Origin: Sphingomonadaceae bacterium
GTDB lineage: Bacteria; Pseudomonadota; Alphaproteobacteria; Sphingomonadales; Sphingomonadaceae
Direction: 5' to 3'
Length of the DNA: 64,000 nucleotides
Assembly (NCBI GenBank): GCA_020850455.1
Contig: JADZEQ010000005.1
Span: 408,873-472,872, forward strand
Numbering within the stretch: the stretch's first letter is position 1; each line of letters starts with the position of its first letter. A program made the position numbers and the translations under genes. The notes beneath the pieces are model-generated. The model had not been told where the DNA came from, searched no databases, and saw only the letters and a program-made list of their open reading frames with translations. This document shows, one piece after another, positions 50,702 through 62,050 of the stretch.

Positions 50702-52182
50702 TGACCAGCTTAACCGAATTGACCGTCGCGCAGATTCGCGACGGCCACCGCGCGGGGGATTTCAGCGCCGTCGAAGTGGCAGAGGCGTTCAACGCCAATG
50801 TCGCCGGTGCCCGCGCGCTCAACGCCTTCATCGTCGAAACCCCCGAACATGCGTTGCACGCCGCAGAGCAGGCCGACGCAGACCGGGCGGCGGGGACGCT
50901 CAAACCCTTGTCGGCGGTACCCATCGGCATGAAGGATTTATTTGCCACCAAGGGGGTACAGACGACTGCGGCGAGCCATATTTTGGAAGGCTTTGTCCCG
51001 CCCTATGAATCCACCGTTTCGCAAAAATTGTGGGACGCAGGGGCCGGGATGCTCGGCAAGCTCAACATGGACCAATTTGCCATGGGTTCGTCGAATGAGA
51101 CGAGCTATTTTGGCAATGTCCTGTCGCCGTGGCGCAGCAATGATGGCAGCAATGCCGCACTGGCCCCGGGCGGGTCGTCAGGCGGGTCGGCGAGCGCGGT
51201 CGCCGCGCGGCTTTGCCCCGCCGCGACCGGCACCGATACCGGCGGGTCGATCCGCCAACCCGCCGCCTTCACCGGTATTTCGGGTATCAAGCCGACCTAT
51301 GGCCGTTGTTCGCGTTGGGGGATTGTCGCCTTTGCCTCCAGCCTAGACCAAGCGGGGCCGATGGCCCGCGATGTCCGCGATTGTGCGATCCTGCTCGGCG
51401 TGATGGCCGGGCATGATGCCAAGGATGCAACCAGCCTCAACCTGCCGGTTCCCGATTGGGAAGCGGCGCTTCAGGCCGATTTGCGCGGCAAGAAGGTCGG
51501 AATCCCGCGCGAATATCGGCTCGATGGGATGGATGCAGCGATAGCGGCAATGTGGGACAAGGGTGCCGCCATGCTCACCGATGCGGGGGCGGAGATTGTC
51601 GACATCACGCTCCCCCACACCAAATATGCGCTGCCGGCTTATTATATCATCGCCCCGGCGGAGGCGTCGTCCAACCTCGCCCGGTATGACGGGGTGCGTT
51701 ATGGCCTGCGCGACCTGTCCGATGGGGCGGGGTTGCAGGACATGTATGCCGCCACCCGTGCCGCCGGTTTCGGGGCGGAGGTAAAGAGGCGGATCATGAT
51801 CGGCACCTATGTGCTGTCGGCCGGTTTCTATGATGCCTATTATACGCAGGCGCAAAAGGTCCGTACGCTGATCGCGCGTGATTTTGCCCATGCCTTTACC
51901 CAATGCGACGTGATTTTGGCCCCGACCGCGCCGTCGGCGGCCTTTGCCTTGGGCGAACGTAGCGCCGACCCGCTCGCCATGTATCTGAACGATGTTTTTG
52001 CGGTTCCGGCGAGCCTTGCCGGGCTGCCCGCCATGTCGGTGCCTGCGGCCTTGAGCGCCGATGGGCTGCCGCTCGGCCTGCAGATCATCGGCAATATGTT
52101 CGACGAACAGGGCGTGCTCAACGCGGGACTGGCGCTCGAACAGCGCGCAGGCTTTACCGCCCGCGCCGAAAAATGGTGGTAA
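50701..52182 (+). CDS. gatA: Asp/Glu-tRNA amidotransferase subunit GatA
   Basis: Amidase signature [34 protein letters not shown]. Confidence 0.98.
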   Translation: MTSLTELTVAQIRDGHRAGDFSAVEVAEAFNANVAGARALNAFIVETPEHALHAAEQADADRAAGTLKPLSAVPIGMKDLFATKGVQTTAASHILEGFVPPYESTVSQKLWDAGAGMLGKLNMDQFAMGSSNETSYFGNVLSPWRSNDGSNAALAPGGSSGGSASAVAARLCPAATGTDTGGSIRQPAAFTGISGIKPTYGRCSRWGIVAFASSLDQAGPMARDVRDCAILLGVMAGHDAKDATSLNLPVPDWEAALQADLRGKKVGIPREYRLDGMDAAIAAMWDKGAAMLTDAGAEIVDITLPHTKYALPAYYIIAPAEASSNLARYDGVRYGLRDLSDGAGLQDMYAATRAAGFGAEVKRRIMIGTYVLSAGFYDAYYTQAQKVRTLIARDFAHAFTQCDVILAPTAPSAAFALGERSADPLAMYLNDVFAVPASLAGLPAMSVPAALSADGLPLGLQIIGNMFDEQGVLNAGLALEQRAGFTARAEKWW

Positions 52183-52186
52183 GAAG

Positions 52187-53653
52187 ATGAGCGAATATCG
52201 CATCCATGGCGAAACCGGCGCGTGGGAGGTCGTGATCGGCCTAGAGGTGCATGCGCAAATAACATCGAACGCCAAGCTGTTTTCGGGTGCGGCCACCGCC
52301 TTTGGGGCCGAACCCAATACGCAGGTCAGTCTGGTCGATGCGGCGATGCCCGGCATGTTGCCCGTCCCCAATGTCGAATGTATCCGCCAAGCGGTGCGCA
52401 CCGGCTTGGCCATCGACGCCCAGATCAACGCTTGGTCGCGTTTTGACCGCAAAAATTATTTTTATGCTGATTTGCCGCAGGGTTATCAGATTTCGCAGCT
52501 CTACCACCCGCTGGTTGGCGAAGGGGCGCTGACCATTGATGCCGATGCCAAGGCCGGGATAGCAGAGGATAAGCGGATCGGTATCGAACGTATCCATGTC
52601 GAACAGGATGCCGGCAAGCTGATGCACGACCAGCACCCGACCATGAGCTTTGTCGATCTGAACCGTTCGGGCGTCGCGCTGATGGAAATCGTGTCGCGCC
52701 CCGACATGCGTTCGCCCGCCGAAGCCGGGGCCTATTTGCGCAAATTGCGCGCGATCCTGCGCTATGTGGGTTCATGCGACGGCAATATGGAAGAAGGGTC
52801 GATGCGCGCCGACGTCAATGTGTCGGTGCGCAAAGTGGGTGAGGAACTGGGTACCCGCACCGAAACCAAAAATGTAAACTCCGTCCGCTTTGTCATGCAG
52901 GCGATTGAATATGAAGCCAAACGGCAGGTCGCGCTGATTGAAGCGGGCGGCAAGGTCGATCAGGAAACCCGCCTGTTCAACCCCGATAGCGGCACAACGC
53001 GGACGATGCGATCCAAGGAGGATGCGCATGACTACCGCTATTTCCCCGACCCCGACCTGTTGCCGCTTGAACTCAGCGAGGATTTCATCGCCGAATGTCG
53101 GGCCAGCCTGCCCGAACTGCCCGATGCCAAGCGGGCGCGATACATTGCACTCGATATCTCTGCCTATAATGCGCAGGTGCTGACCGCCGAGGTCGAAAGC
53201 GCCCGCTGGTTTGACGCGCTGCTCGATGTGGGGGCTGAGGGCAAGGGCGCTGCCAATTGGGTAACCAGCGAATTATTCGGCGCGCTCAATCGTTTGGGGC
53301 TGTCGATTGACCAGTCGCCGGTCAGCCCCGGCGCGGCGGCGGAGCTGCTGGGCTTGGTAGCCGATGGCACAATTTCCGGCAGCATTGCAAAGCAAGTCTT
53401 TGAAAAAATGCTGGAAAGCGGGGACGGGGCGGCTGCCATCGTCGAACGTGAAGGGTTGAAGCAGGAAAGCGACACTGGCGCGATCGAGGTGGCGGTTGAC
53501 GCCATACTCGCCGCCAATGCGGACAAGGTCGCCGAATATCAGGGCGGCAAGGCGGCGCTATTTGGCTTTTTCGTTGGGCAGGTGATGAAGGCGATGCAGG
53601 GCAAGGCCAACCCCAAATTGGTCAATGATGCACTGAAAGCCCGACTGGGGTAG
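52187..53653 (+). CDS. gatB: Asp/Glu-tRNA amidotransferase subunit GatB
   Basis: [56 protein letters not shown]; start placed at [13 protein letters not shown]. Confidence 0.98.
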   Translation: MSEYRIHGETGAWEVVIGLEVHAQITSNAKLFSGAATAFGAEPNTQVSLVDAAMPGMLPVPNVECIRQAVRTGLAIDAQINAWSRFDRKNYFYADLPQGYQISQLYHPLVGEGALTIDADAKAGIAEDKRIGIERIHVEQDAGKLMHDQHPTMSFVDLNRSGVALMEIVSRPDMRSPAEAGAYLRKLRAILRYVGSCDGNMEEGSMRADVNVSVRKVGEELGTRTETKNVNSVRFVMQAIEYEAKRQVALIEAGGKVDQETRLFNPDSGTTRTMRSKEDAHDYRYFPDPDLLPLELSEDFIAECRASLPELPDAKRARYIALDISAYNAQVLTAEVESARWFDALLDVGAEGKGAANWVTSELFGALNRLGLSIDQSPVSPGAAAELLGLVADGTISGSIAKQVFEKMLESGDGAAAIVEREGLKQESDTGAIEVAVDAILAANADKVAEYQGGKAALFGFFVGQVMKAMQGKANPKLVNDALKARLG

Positions 53654-53739
53654 CGGTAAGCATCGTCACCCCTTGCCCTCGCGCCACCCGCTGCTATAGG
53701 GGCGCGCGACAAGCGCGGCCCGTGGCCTGTGGCGAGTTG

Positions 53740-53824
53740 GCGGGCGTGGCGGAATTGGTAGACGCGCTGGTTTTAGGTACCAGTATCGCAAGATGTGGGG
53801 GTTCGAGTCCCTTCGCCCGCACCA
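53740..53824 (+). tRNA. tRNA-Leu (anticodon TAG)
   Basis: GCGGGCG acceptor / CGCCCGC; anticodon stem CTGGT-TTTAGGT-ACCAG; class II variable arm; T-loop GGTTCGAGTCC; encoded CCA. Confidence 0.97.
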
Positions 53825-53921
53825 AGTCGCCAAACCACGCCGCTGCCAAGCTGCTGTTGTAAATCCCGGTTGCAGCCTTGGGCTGTGATGCGAAATGTTT
53901 GGAAGAAGGCTGAATTTTGCC

Positions 53922-55478
53922 ATGAAGCATGTTGAAACGCTCAATGAAGGTTTGAAGCGCGCCTATAACTTGACGATCAGCGCCAAGGAAATCGACGCGC
54001 GCATCGACGTTGAGGTAAAGGGGATTGCGCCAACCGTGCGGATGCCCGGTTTCCGCCCCGGCAAGGTGCCGCCCAACCTGATCCGCAAGATGCACGGCGA
54101 AGCGCTAGCCAGCGATGCGCTGCAAAAAGTGGTGCAAGAGGGCGTCGATAATCTGATGCGCAAGGAAAAATTGCGCCCGGCGATTGCGCCGGATGTGCGG
54201 TTGGCCGACGGCTATGCTGCTGGCAAGGATGCCGAAGTTGCGGTTGCGCTCGAAATATTGCCGGTGTTTGATCTGCCCAGCCTTGACAACCTCAAGCTGG
54301 AACGCCTGATGGTCGAGGCGGATGAGGCTGCGGTCAATGCGCAGATTGAACGGCTCGCCGCCGGAGCCAAGCGCTTTGACGATGCGCCCAAGAGCCACAA
54401 GGCGGAAACCGGCGACCAATTGACGGTCGATTTTGCCGGCAGCGTCGATGGTACAGCTTTTGACGGTGGCACCGGCGAAGATATGGCGGTCGAAATTGGT
54501 TCGGGCATGCTTATCCCCGGGTTTGAGGATCAATTGATCGGCGCGAAGGCGGGCGACCAGCGCACCGTCAAGGTTACCTTTCCGGCAGACTATCCGGCGG
54601 CCAATCTGCAATCCAAGGATGCCGAATTTGCCGTGACGGTAAAGGCCGTCAAGCGCCCCGCAGAAACCAAGATTGACGATGAACTGGCCAAGCAATTTGG
54701 TCTGACCGGCATCGACCAATTGCGCGAAATTATGAAGGGGCAGGTCGAACAGGAATTAAACGGCCTGACCCGCACGCATATGAAGCGCCGCTTGCTCGAC
54801 CAATTGGCCGCAGCCCATGATTTTGAAGTGCCACCGACGATGGTTGAGGCGGAGTTTAACCAGATTTGGCAGCAGCTTGAGCATGAAGCGAGCCATGAGG
54901 AAGACCCCGAAGCAGCGCGCGCCGAATTGGAAGCCGATAAGGAAGATTATCGCGCGATTGCAGTGCGCCGGGTGCGATTGGGCCTCCTCCTCTCCGAAAT
55001 CGGACAGGCCAATGGTGTGGCGGTCAGCCAACAGGAAATGAGCCGTATTGCCGCGCAAGCCGCGCAGCAATATCGCCCCGAAGACCGCCAACGCTTCATG
55101 GAGTATATCGCGCAGGACGCGCTGGCCGCTGCCCAATTGCGCGCGCCCTTATTTGAGGACAAGGTGGTCGATTTCCTGTTCGATAAGGCGGACATTACCG
55201 ACCGCGTGGTGACCCGCGCCGAATTGGAAGCCGCGATTGAGGCGGATGAGGATGAAGGCCATGTCCATGGGCCTGGCTGCGGCCACGACCATGGCGATGC
55301 TGGCAAGGCCAAGCCTAAAAAGGCCGCCAAGCCCGCCGCGAAAGCCAAGGCGGAAAAGGCAGAAAAGCCGGCCAAGGAAGCCAAGCCTGCGAAGACAGTC
55401 AAGGCAGAAAAGCCCGCGAAGGAAGAAACGCCTGCCAAGAAACCGGCCGCAAAAAAGACCCCTGCCAAGAAGGGCTAA
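53922..55478 (+). CDS. tig: Trigger factor
   Basis: PGFRPGKVPPNLIRKMHGEALASDALQKVV, TVDFAGSVDGTAFDGGTGEDMAVEIGSGMLIPGFEDQLIGAKAGD; start placed at MKHVETLNEGLKRAY. Confidence 0.96.
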   Translation: MKHVETLNEGLKRAYNLTISAKEIDARIDVEVKGIAPTVRMPGFRPGKVPPNLIRKMHGEALASDALQKVVQEGVDNLMRKEKLRPAIAPDVRLADGYAAGKDAEVAVALEILPVFDLPSLDNLKLERLMVEADEAAVNAQIERLAAGAKRFDDAPKSHKAETGDQLTVDFAGSVDGTAFDGGTGEDMAVEIGSGMLIPGFEDQLIGAKAGDQRTVKVTFPADYPAANLQSKDAEFAVTVKAVKRPAETKIDDELAKQFGLTGIDQLREIMKGQVEQELNGLTRTHMKRRLLDQLAAAHDFEVPPTMVEAEFNQIWQQLEHEASHEEDPEAARAELEADKEDYRAIAVRRVRLGLLLSEIGQANGVAVSQQEMSRIAAQAAQQYRPEDRQRFMEYIAQDALAAAQLRAPLFEDKVVDFLFDKADITDRVVTRAELEAAIEADEDEGHVHGPGCGHDHGDAGKAKPKKAAKPAAKAKAEKAEKPAKEAKPAKTVKAEKPAKEETPAKKPAAKKTPAKKG

Positions 55479-55502
55479 CCACCCGCAATGGTTGAAAAAA
55501 GA

Positions 55503-55535
55503 GGGGCGGTGCCAATGTGGTGCCGCCCCCTTTTT
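55503..55535 (+). terminator. Rho-independent terminator after tig
   Basis: GGGGCGGtgCCAatgTGGtgCCGCCCC followed by C and TTTTT. Confidence 0.75.
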
Positions 55536-55555
55536 ATGCCTGGATCATCTGCGTC

Positions 55556-56149
55556 CTAAAATTGCACTTCGTCTGCCGTGCGAATGACCTTGCCCAAAAT
55601 GCCATAATCCTTGGCTTCGTCGGTGGTCATCCAATAGTCGCGGTCAATATCCTGCCGCACGCGCTCAATGTCCTGCCCGGTGGCCTTGGAAATAACCTGT
55701 GCCAGCCGTTCGCGCATTTTGACAATCTCATGCGCCTGAATCTCAATGTCGCTGGCCCTGCCGCCCGCGCCGCCAGAGGGTTGGTGAATCAGGAAGCGGG
55801 TATTGGGCAGGCAATAGCGGTGTTCCTTGGCCGCACCGAGGAAGATGTGCGTCCCCGCGCTCGCCACCCAGCCGGTGCCAATTACCGCGACGGGCGAACG
55901 CACATAGCTGATGAGGTCGTGGATCGTATCCCCCGATTCGACGTGTCCGCCAGGCGAATTGAGGATGATTTTGATCGGCGCGTCGCTTAGATGGTCGAGG
56001 TAGAGCATCTGTGCGCTCACCCGTTCGGCCAATTTCTGGTCGATCCCGCCGAAAATCAATATCGTGCGCGCTTCGAGAAACTTGGCGAGCATCGATTGGG
56101 GCAGCGCCCCTTCTTCTCCTTCATCCGCCATCATCGGGGGCAAGTGCAT
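55556..56149 (-). CDS. ClpP-like serine protease (second paralog)
   Basis: ILNSPGGHVESGDTIHDLISYVRSPVAVIGTGWVASAGTHIFLGA..RFLIHQPSGGAGGRASDIEI; start at 56149 or 56188. Confidence 0.92.
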   Translation of the reverse strand: MHLPPMMADEGEEGALPQSMLAKFLEARTILIFGGIDQKLAERVSAQMLYLDHLSDAPIKIILNSPGGHVESGDTIHDLISYVRSPVAVIGTGWVASAGTHIFLGAAKEHRYCLPNTRFLIHQPSGGAGGRASDIEIQAHEIVKMRERLAQVISKATGQDIERVRQDIDRDYWMTTDEAKDYGILGKVIRTADEVQF

Positions 56150-56330
56150 ATTTATCTCCACGAACCGGCCGGATATCTGACAGGGCATCGGCCATTTTGC
56201 ATTTGGTCACCTTTGTCGCTTAGCCCGGTGGGGGAAGGGCGGCAATGGCTAGCGCCCGGCTGGTCGTCTTTATCTGGCTTTAACTGGGTAGAGGGGTTGA
56301 ACCTTTCGCACCAAGGCCAGATATAGGCGG

Positions 56331-57014
56331 ATGAGTAACAGGAGCATGTTTTCCCCAATGAATCCCTTTGACCATGGCGATTTCGCCGCGCCGATCCGCA
56401 ATGCGCTCGTCCCCATCGTTATCGAACAGTCGAGCCGTGGTGAGCGCAGCTTTGACATTTTTTCGCGAGTGCTGCGTGAGCGCATCGTCTTTGTGACGGG
56501 GGAAGTGGAGGATCAGATGGCCTCGCTCATCGTTGCGCAATTGCTGTTCCTCGAATCCGAAAATCCGACGCGCGATATCTTCATGTATATCAACTCGCCC
56601 GGCGGGGTGGTGACGGCTGGCATGGCGATCCACGACACGATGCAATATATCCGCCCGCGTGTTGGCACCGTGTGCATCGGGCAGGCGGCATCGATGGGCA
56701 GCTTTTTGCTCGCCGCCGGTGAACCGGGGATGCGCGTTGCTCTGTCCAACGCGCGGATCATGGTCCACCAGCCGTCGGGTGGTGCGCGGGGCATGGCGTC
56801 CGACATTGAAATCCAGGCTCGCGAAATCTTGCGCATCCGCAAACGGATGAATGATTTGTATGTCAAATATACCGGACAGGAGCTGGCGGCGGTTGAAAAG
56901 GCGATGGATCGCGACACATTTCTGGAGGCGGAGGAGGCAAAGGCCTTTGGCCTCGTCGATCAGGTGTTCGATAAGCGCCCGCAATCGACGGAGGAAGCGC
57001 CGGTCGCCAGTTGA
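56331..57014 (+). CDS. clpP: ATP-dependent Clp protease proteolytic subunit
   Basis: [65 protein letters not shown]. True start may be 56346 or 56358. Confidence 0.97.
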   Translation: MSNRSMFSPMNPFDHGDFAAPIRNALVPIVIEQSSRGERSFDIFSRVLRERIVFVTGEVEDQMASLIVAQLLFLESENPTRDIFMYINSPGGVVTAGMAIHDTMQYIRPRVGTVCIGQAASMGSFLLAAGEPGMRVALSNARIMVHQPSGGARGMASDIEIQAREILRIRKRMNDLYVKYTGQELAAVEKAMDRDTFLEAEEAKAFGLVDQVFDKRPQSTEEAPVAS

Positions 57015-57118
57015 TGACCCCGTCACGCTTTATTCACCCAAAAGGTGCATTGTAAATTGATGCTTGCGCCTTAACATGGGCGACAGCGCCGGTAACGGCA
57101 CATTGATGATGGAAGATT

Positions 57119-58390
57119 ATGACCAAGCTTAGCGGTTCGGATAGCAAGAGCACGCTCTATTGCAGTTTCTGCGGCAAGTCGCAGCATGAGGTGCGCAAGC
57201 TGATTGCCGGGCCAACCGTCTTCATTTGCGATGAATGCGTCGAACTGTGCAACGATATCATCCGCGAAGAAGCCAAGAGCAGCGGCCCGGCGCGCAAGGG
57301 CGGCGGGGTGCCGACCCCGCGCGAAATCTGCGATGTGCTTGATGATTATGTCATCGGCCAATTCCCTGCCAAGCGGGTGCTGTCAGTCGCGGTGCACAAC
57401 CATTACAAGCGGCTCAACCATTCGGGTAAAGGCGATGATGTGGAATTGGCCAAGTCCAATATCCTGCTCGTCGGGCCGACCGGGTGCGGCAAGACTTTGC
57501 TGGCACAAACGCTGGCGCGCACCTTTGATGTGCCCTTTACCATGGCCGATGCGACCACGCTGACCGAAGCGGGCTATGTCGGTGAAGATGTTGAAAATAT
57601 TATCCTAAAATTGCTGCAAGCCGCCGACTATAATGTCGAAAAGGCACAGCGCGGCATCGTTTATATCGACGAAATCGACAAAATCAGCCGCAAGGCCGAA
57701 AATCCGTCGATTACCCGCGATGTTTCGGGTGAAGGGGTGCAGCAGGCCCTGCTCAAGATGATGGAAGGGACAGTTGCCTCCGTCCCGCCACAGGGGGGAC
57801 GCAAGCACCCGCAGCAGGAATTTTTGCAGGTCGATACGACCAACATTCTGTTTATCTGCGGCGGCGCATTTGCCGGTCTCGAAAAAATTATTGGCGATCG
57901 CTTGCAGGGCAAATCGATCGGCTTTGGTGCGCATGTCGCCGCGCCAGAGGAACGGCGCACGGGCGAAACCTTGCGGCAGGTGGAGCCTGAAGATTTGCTC
58001 AAATTCGGGCTGATACCTGAATTCGTCGGGCGCTTGCCGGTCATCGCAACGCTGGAGGATCTGGATGAGGCCGCGCTCGTCAAAATCCTCTCCGAACCCA
58101 AAAATGCGCTGGTCAAACAATATCGTAAATTGTTTGAGTTGGAAGAGGTTGGGCTGAACTTTACCGACGATGCCTTGTCGGCAATCGCGCGTAAGGCAAT
58201 CCAGCGCAAGACAGGCGCGCGCGGACTGCGCTCGATTGTCGAGGCTATTTTGCTCGACACGATGTTCGATCTGCCAACCTTTGACGGTGTTAGCGAAGTG
58301 GTGATTGATCGCGATGTTGTTGAAGGTCGCAAGGAACCGATTCGCGTCTTTGCCGAGCCGCAGCGTTTGGAAACCGGCGACGCGGCGTAA
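57119..58390 (+). CDS. clpX: ATP-dependent Clp protease ATP-binding subunit ClpX
   Basis: Zinc finger [50 protein letters not shown]. Confidence 0.99.
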   Translation: MTKLSGSDSKSTLYCSFCGKSQHEVRKLIAGPTVFICDECVELCNDIIREEAKSSGPARKGGGVPTPREICDVLDDYVIGQFPAKRVLSVAVHNHYKRLNHSGKGDDVELAKSNILLVGPTGCGKTLLAQTLARTFDVPFTMADATTLTEAGYVGEDVENIILKLLQAADYNVEKAQRGIVYIDEIDKISRKAENPSITRDVSGEGVQQALLKMMEGTVASVPPQGGRKHPQQEFLQVDTTNILFICGGAFAGLEKIIGDRLQGKSIGFGAHVAAPEERRTGETLRQVEPEDLLKFGLIPEFVGRLPVIATLEDLDEAALVKILSEPKNALVKQYRKLFELEEVGLNFTDDALSAIARKAIQRKTGARGLRSIVEAILLDTMFDLPTFDGVSEVVIDRDVVEGRKEPIRVFAEPQRLETGDAA

Positions 58391-58553
58391 CACCGACTGC
58401 CCAAGCTGATATTGCGGCGATTTTTGCCGTATGTGGCATTTTTGCACCCTTGTCATATATTTGAAATATATATGTTTTATTGCTCCACTGGCATGCGGTA
58501 TGCAAATTTGCCGCAACGCACAAGGTGACGGCGCGCGCGTCGCCGCCTAAGGC

Positions 58554-58565
58554 TACATGCATGTA
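58554..58565. promoter_or_regulatory. Perfect 12-bp palindrome upstream of the TonB receptor
   Basis: TACATGCATGTA in the clpX-TonB receptor spacer. Confidence 0.35.
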
Positions 58566-58756
58566 AATAAGGACGTCTGTTGCTTGGCTGCGCAGTTTGC
58601 GCGGGTCAGGGCGGAAGTCGCAAAATGGGGGAGGAAGCGGTTACCCGCCATCATGGCGTGGCATATCGCAGGTGCCCCGAAAAACTGGGAAGAGCGTGCC
58701 AAACATATGGGGCGCATTCGATTTGAACTTTTAGGCAAATCATCAGGGGATTGCAG

Positions 58757-61700
58757 ATGCACCTTCGTTATTATCTCGCCGCCAGTGTCGCCGGACTGAC
58801 GCTGGCCACCGCGATTGCGACGCCAGCAGCGGCGCAGGAAACCACATCGGCGGTGCGTGGCACGGTCGAAGCCGATGGCGCGGTCGTCGCTGGGGCGGAA
58901 GTGACCATTACCCACCAGCCGTCGGGCACGACCCGGACGGTTACCACCGGCGCAGACGGCGGTTTTGCGGCCAATGGCTTGCGCGTCGGCGGTCCCTTTG
59001 TCGTAACGGTCAATGCGCCGGGCTTTGAACCGACCCGCATCACCGACCTGTTCCTGCAGGCTGGCCAACCATTCCGCCTGCCGGTGACGCTGCAAGCGAC
59101 CAGCGACATCGTCGTCACCGCCTCTGCCCTTGGTGGGGCGATCGAAACCTCCAACGGGCCGATCACCGCATTGGGCGCCGCGCAGATTGAAGGCGTTGCC
59201 TCCATCAACCGCGACATTCGCGACCTTGCCCGTCGTGACCCGCTAGCCACGATGGATCTGACCAACAGCCGCACGATTGAAATCGCCGGCAACAATGGTC
59301 GCCTCAACCGTTTTTCGGTCGATGGCGTGCAATTCAGCGATGATTTTGGTCTCAACAACGGCGGCCTGCCGACATCGCGCGGACCGGTGCCGTTCGATGC
59401 GATTGAACAATTTTCGGTCAAGACCGCGCCTTATGACGTTTCGGAAGGCGATTTTCAGGGCGGTGCGATCAACGTCGTGCTGCGTTCGGGCGGCAATCGT
59501 TTCCGTGGCCGCGGCTTTTTCAGCTACACCGATGACAGCCTGACCGGGGATACGACGCGCGGACGCAATATCGGCCTCGATTTTGATTCCAAGCAGTTCG
59601 GCGGTCATTTGTCGGGCCCGATCATCCGTGACCGTTTATTCTTTGCCTTCACCTATGAACGCACCGAGGAATCGCAACCTTTCGACAATGGCGTCGGCCC
59701 CGGTTTTGGTGGTCAGGTTCCCGGCATTACGCAGGCGAACATCGATACCGTCACGTCCATCGCGCAGAGCGTTTATGGCTATGACACGCTGGGTCAGCTG
59801 TCCAATGCGAATGAAAGCGACGAGAAATATGTCGCCAAGATCGACTGGAACATCAGCGACGATCATCGCGCATCCTTTACCTATATTCGCAACGTCGGGA
59901 CGCAGCAGTTCCAGCAGAATGTTTTTGTGACCTCACCCGCGGCATTGGGCCTTGCGTCCAACGGCTATGAACTGGCCGAAGAAGTGAATTCGGGCGTTTT
60001 CCAGCTCAATTCGCAATGGTCGGATGATTTTTCGACCGAATTGCGCGCCAGCTATCGCGACTATAACCGCGACCAGACCCCCTTTGGTGGCCGCGAATAT
60101 GGGCAGTTTGAAGTCTGCCTCGACCCCACCTCGGTTGGCAGTGGGACGAGCTGCGCCGGTTCGCGCATCTTTTTCGGGCCCGACGTGTCGCGTCAGTCGA
60201 ACGACCTCAATACCGAAAATCTGTCGATTGACCTTACTGCGCGGCTCGAAACGGGAGATCACAGCTTCCGCTTCATCGCCGGTTACACCGATGTGCGCAC
60301 CTTCAACCTGTTCCTTCAGCGTTCGCTGGGCGACCTATATTTCGACTCGATCGCCGATTTCCAAGCCCGCCGGGCCAACCGCCTGCGTTATGGCAATGCG
60401 GTGACGCTTGATCCCAATGATGCGGCGGCTTCGTTCAGCACGCAGAACTGGACCTTTGGCATTCAGGATGATTGGCAGGTTACCGACACGCTGCAGGTAA
60501 CGCTGGGTCTGCGGTATGATTTGTACAACAACAAAAATTACCCGCCGCTCAACCCCAATTTCCTTGCGCGTTATGGCTTTTCCAACCGGCAAAGCTTTAG
60601 CGGGCTAGGTGTCTTCCAGCCACGCTTTGGCTTTAACTGGCAGGCAACCGACCGCTTGATCGTGCGCGGCGGTGCGGGGATCTTCTCTGGCGGGACGCCC
60701 GATGTATTCCTGTCGAACAGCTTCTCCAACACCGGGTTGCTGACCAACGCCATCGACATTCGTCGCAATTCGTCGGCGGCCGGTTGCGATGTTACCGCGC
60801 CCAATGCCGCAGTGATTTGCAGCGGTGCGCTCAATAATGTCACCGGCAATTCGATCAGCACCGATGTGCAAAACTTCCTTGCGACCAACACCGGTTCGCT
60901 GGCGCTGGCCCCGACCAATGCCATCGACCCCAATTTGCAGATCGCCCGTAAGTTCAAGGCATCGCTGCAGGCCGATTATGACGCTGACCTCGGCCCGCTG
61001 GGTGACCATTGGCTGTTTGGTGCGCAGGTGCTTTATGACGAGAATATCCGTGGTTATACGTGGGTCGACATTCGTTCGGTACCGATTGGCACGCTGCCCG
61101 ATGGTCGCCCGCGTTACGGCCCCGTCGGTGGGGTGGCATCGACCAACCAGGATTTGCTGATGACCAACAGCCGTCGTGGCCGTGGTATTTTCGGGTCATT
61201 GCGTCTGGCGCATGATTTTGACTTTGGTCTGTCGATTGACGGCAGTTACACGCGTTCGGACGTGAAGGACGAAAATGCGCTGACGTCGGCAACCGCCGGT
61301 TCACTGTACAGCAACAACGCCTTCTTCGACCCCGGCCGCGCCGCTTATGGCACGTCGATCTATGAAATCCGCGATCAGTGGAAATTCAATATCGACTATC
61401 GTCATGAATTTTTTGGCGATCTGGAAACGCGCATCGGCCTGTTCGGGGAATATCGCACTGGCCGCCCATATTCGATCACCGGGCTTGACCGGTCGAGCGG
61501 GCGTCTGGCGACCTATGGCACGGTGGGTAATGGCGGGCGCGTCCTGCTCTACATCCCGGAAATGACTGACAGCCGCGTTGTCTTTGACAATGCGACCAGT
61601 CAGGCCAATTTCAACACGCTGGTGACCGCATTGGGGCTGGAGCAATATCGTGGTAGCGTTGTGCCCAAAAATTCGCAGCGCTCGCCCGATTTCTTCAAAA

Positions 61701-61987
61701 TCGACCTGCATTTCAGCCAGGAATTGCCGGTGCCGATGCTCGATTCAGGCCGTATCACCTTGTTTGCGGATGTGGAAAATGTCCTCAACCTGATCGACAG
61801 CGATTGGGGTTCATTGCGTCAGGTTGGCTTCCCCTACACATCGGCATTGGTTGAAGTAACTTGCGCTGCGACGTCGGGTACCAACTGCACCCAATATCGT
61901 TATTCGAACGTGGTGGCACCCAATGAATCGCTGTCCACGCGCGTGTCGCTCTATGGCATTCGCGTCGGCGTCCGCTTTAGCTTCTAA
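58757..61987 (+). CDS. TonB-dependent receptor with carboxypeptidase-regulatory-like N-terminal domain (Oar-like)
   Basis: Signal peptide, AVRGTVEADGAVVAGAEVTITHQPSGTTRTVTTGADGGFAANGLRVGGPFVVTV, plug and C-terminal YGIRVGVRFSF. Confidence 0.93.
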   Translation: MHLRYYLAASVAGLTLATAIATPAAAQETTSAVRGTVEADGAVVAGAEVTITHQPSGTTRTVTTGADGGFAANGLRVGGPFVVTVNAPGFEPTRITDLFLQAGQPFRLPVTLQATSDIVVTASALGGAIETSNGPITALGAAQIEGVASINRDIRDLARRDPLATMDLTNSRTIEIAGNNGRLNRFSVDGVQFSDDFGLNNGGLPTSRGPVPFDAIEQFSVKTAPYDVSEGDFQGGAINVVLRSGGNRFRGRGFFSYTDDSLTGDTTRGRNIGLDFDSKQFGGHLSGPIIRDRLFFAFTYERTEESQPFDNGVGPGFGGQVPGITQANIDTVTSIAQSVYGYDTLGQLSNANESDEKYVAKIDWNISDDHRASFTYIRNVGTQQFQQNVFVTSPAALGLASNGYELAEEVNSGVFQLNSQWSDDFSTELRASYRDYNRDQTPFGGREYGQFEVCLDPTSVGSGTSCAGSRIFFGPDVSRQSNDLNTENLSIDLTARLETGDHSFRFIAGYTDVRTFNLFLQRSLGDLYFDSIADFQARRANRLRYGNAVTLDPNDAAASFSTQNWTFGIQDDWQVTDTLQVTLGLRYDLYNNKNYPPLNPNFLARYGFSNRQSFSGLGVFQPRFGFNWQATDRLIVRGGAGIFSGGTPDVFLSNSFSNTGLLTNAIDIRRNSSAAGCDVTAPNAAVICSGALNNVTGNSISTDVQNFLATNTGSLALAPTNAIDPNLQIARKFKASLQADYDADLGPLGDHWLFGAQVLYDENIRGYTWVDIRSVPIGTLPDGRPRYGPVGGVASTNQDLLMTNSRRGRGIFGSLRLAHDFDFGLSIDGSYTRSDVKDENALTSATAGSLYSNNAFFDPGRAAYGTSIYEIRDQWKFNIDYRHEFFGDLETRIGLFGEYRTGRPYSITGLDRSSGRLATYGTVGNGGRVLLYIPEMTDSRVVFDNATSQANFNTLVTALGLEQYRGSVVPKNSQRSPDFFKIDLHFSQELPVPMLDSGRITLFADVENVLNLIDSDWGSLRQVGFPYTSALVEVTCAATSGTNCTQYRYSNVVAPNESLSTRVSLYGIRVGVRFSF

Positions 61988-62012
61988 GCCGAAGCAATTT
62001 GAAAATGTTGGA

Positions 62013-62047
62013 GGGCGTGGGGGGCAACCCCCGCGCCCTTTCTCTTT
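62013..62047 (+). terminator. Rho-independent terminator with GCAA tetraloop
   Basis: GGGCGTGGGGG-GCAA-CCCCCGCGCCC followed by TTTCTCTTT. Confidence 0.85.
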
Positions 62048-62050
62048 GAT

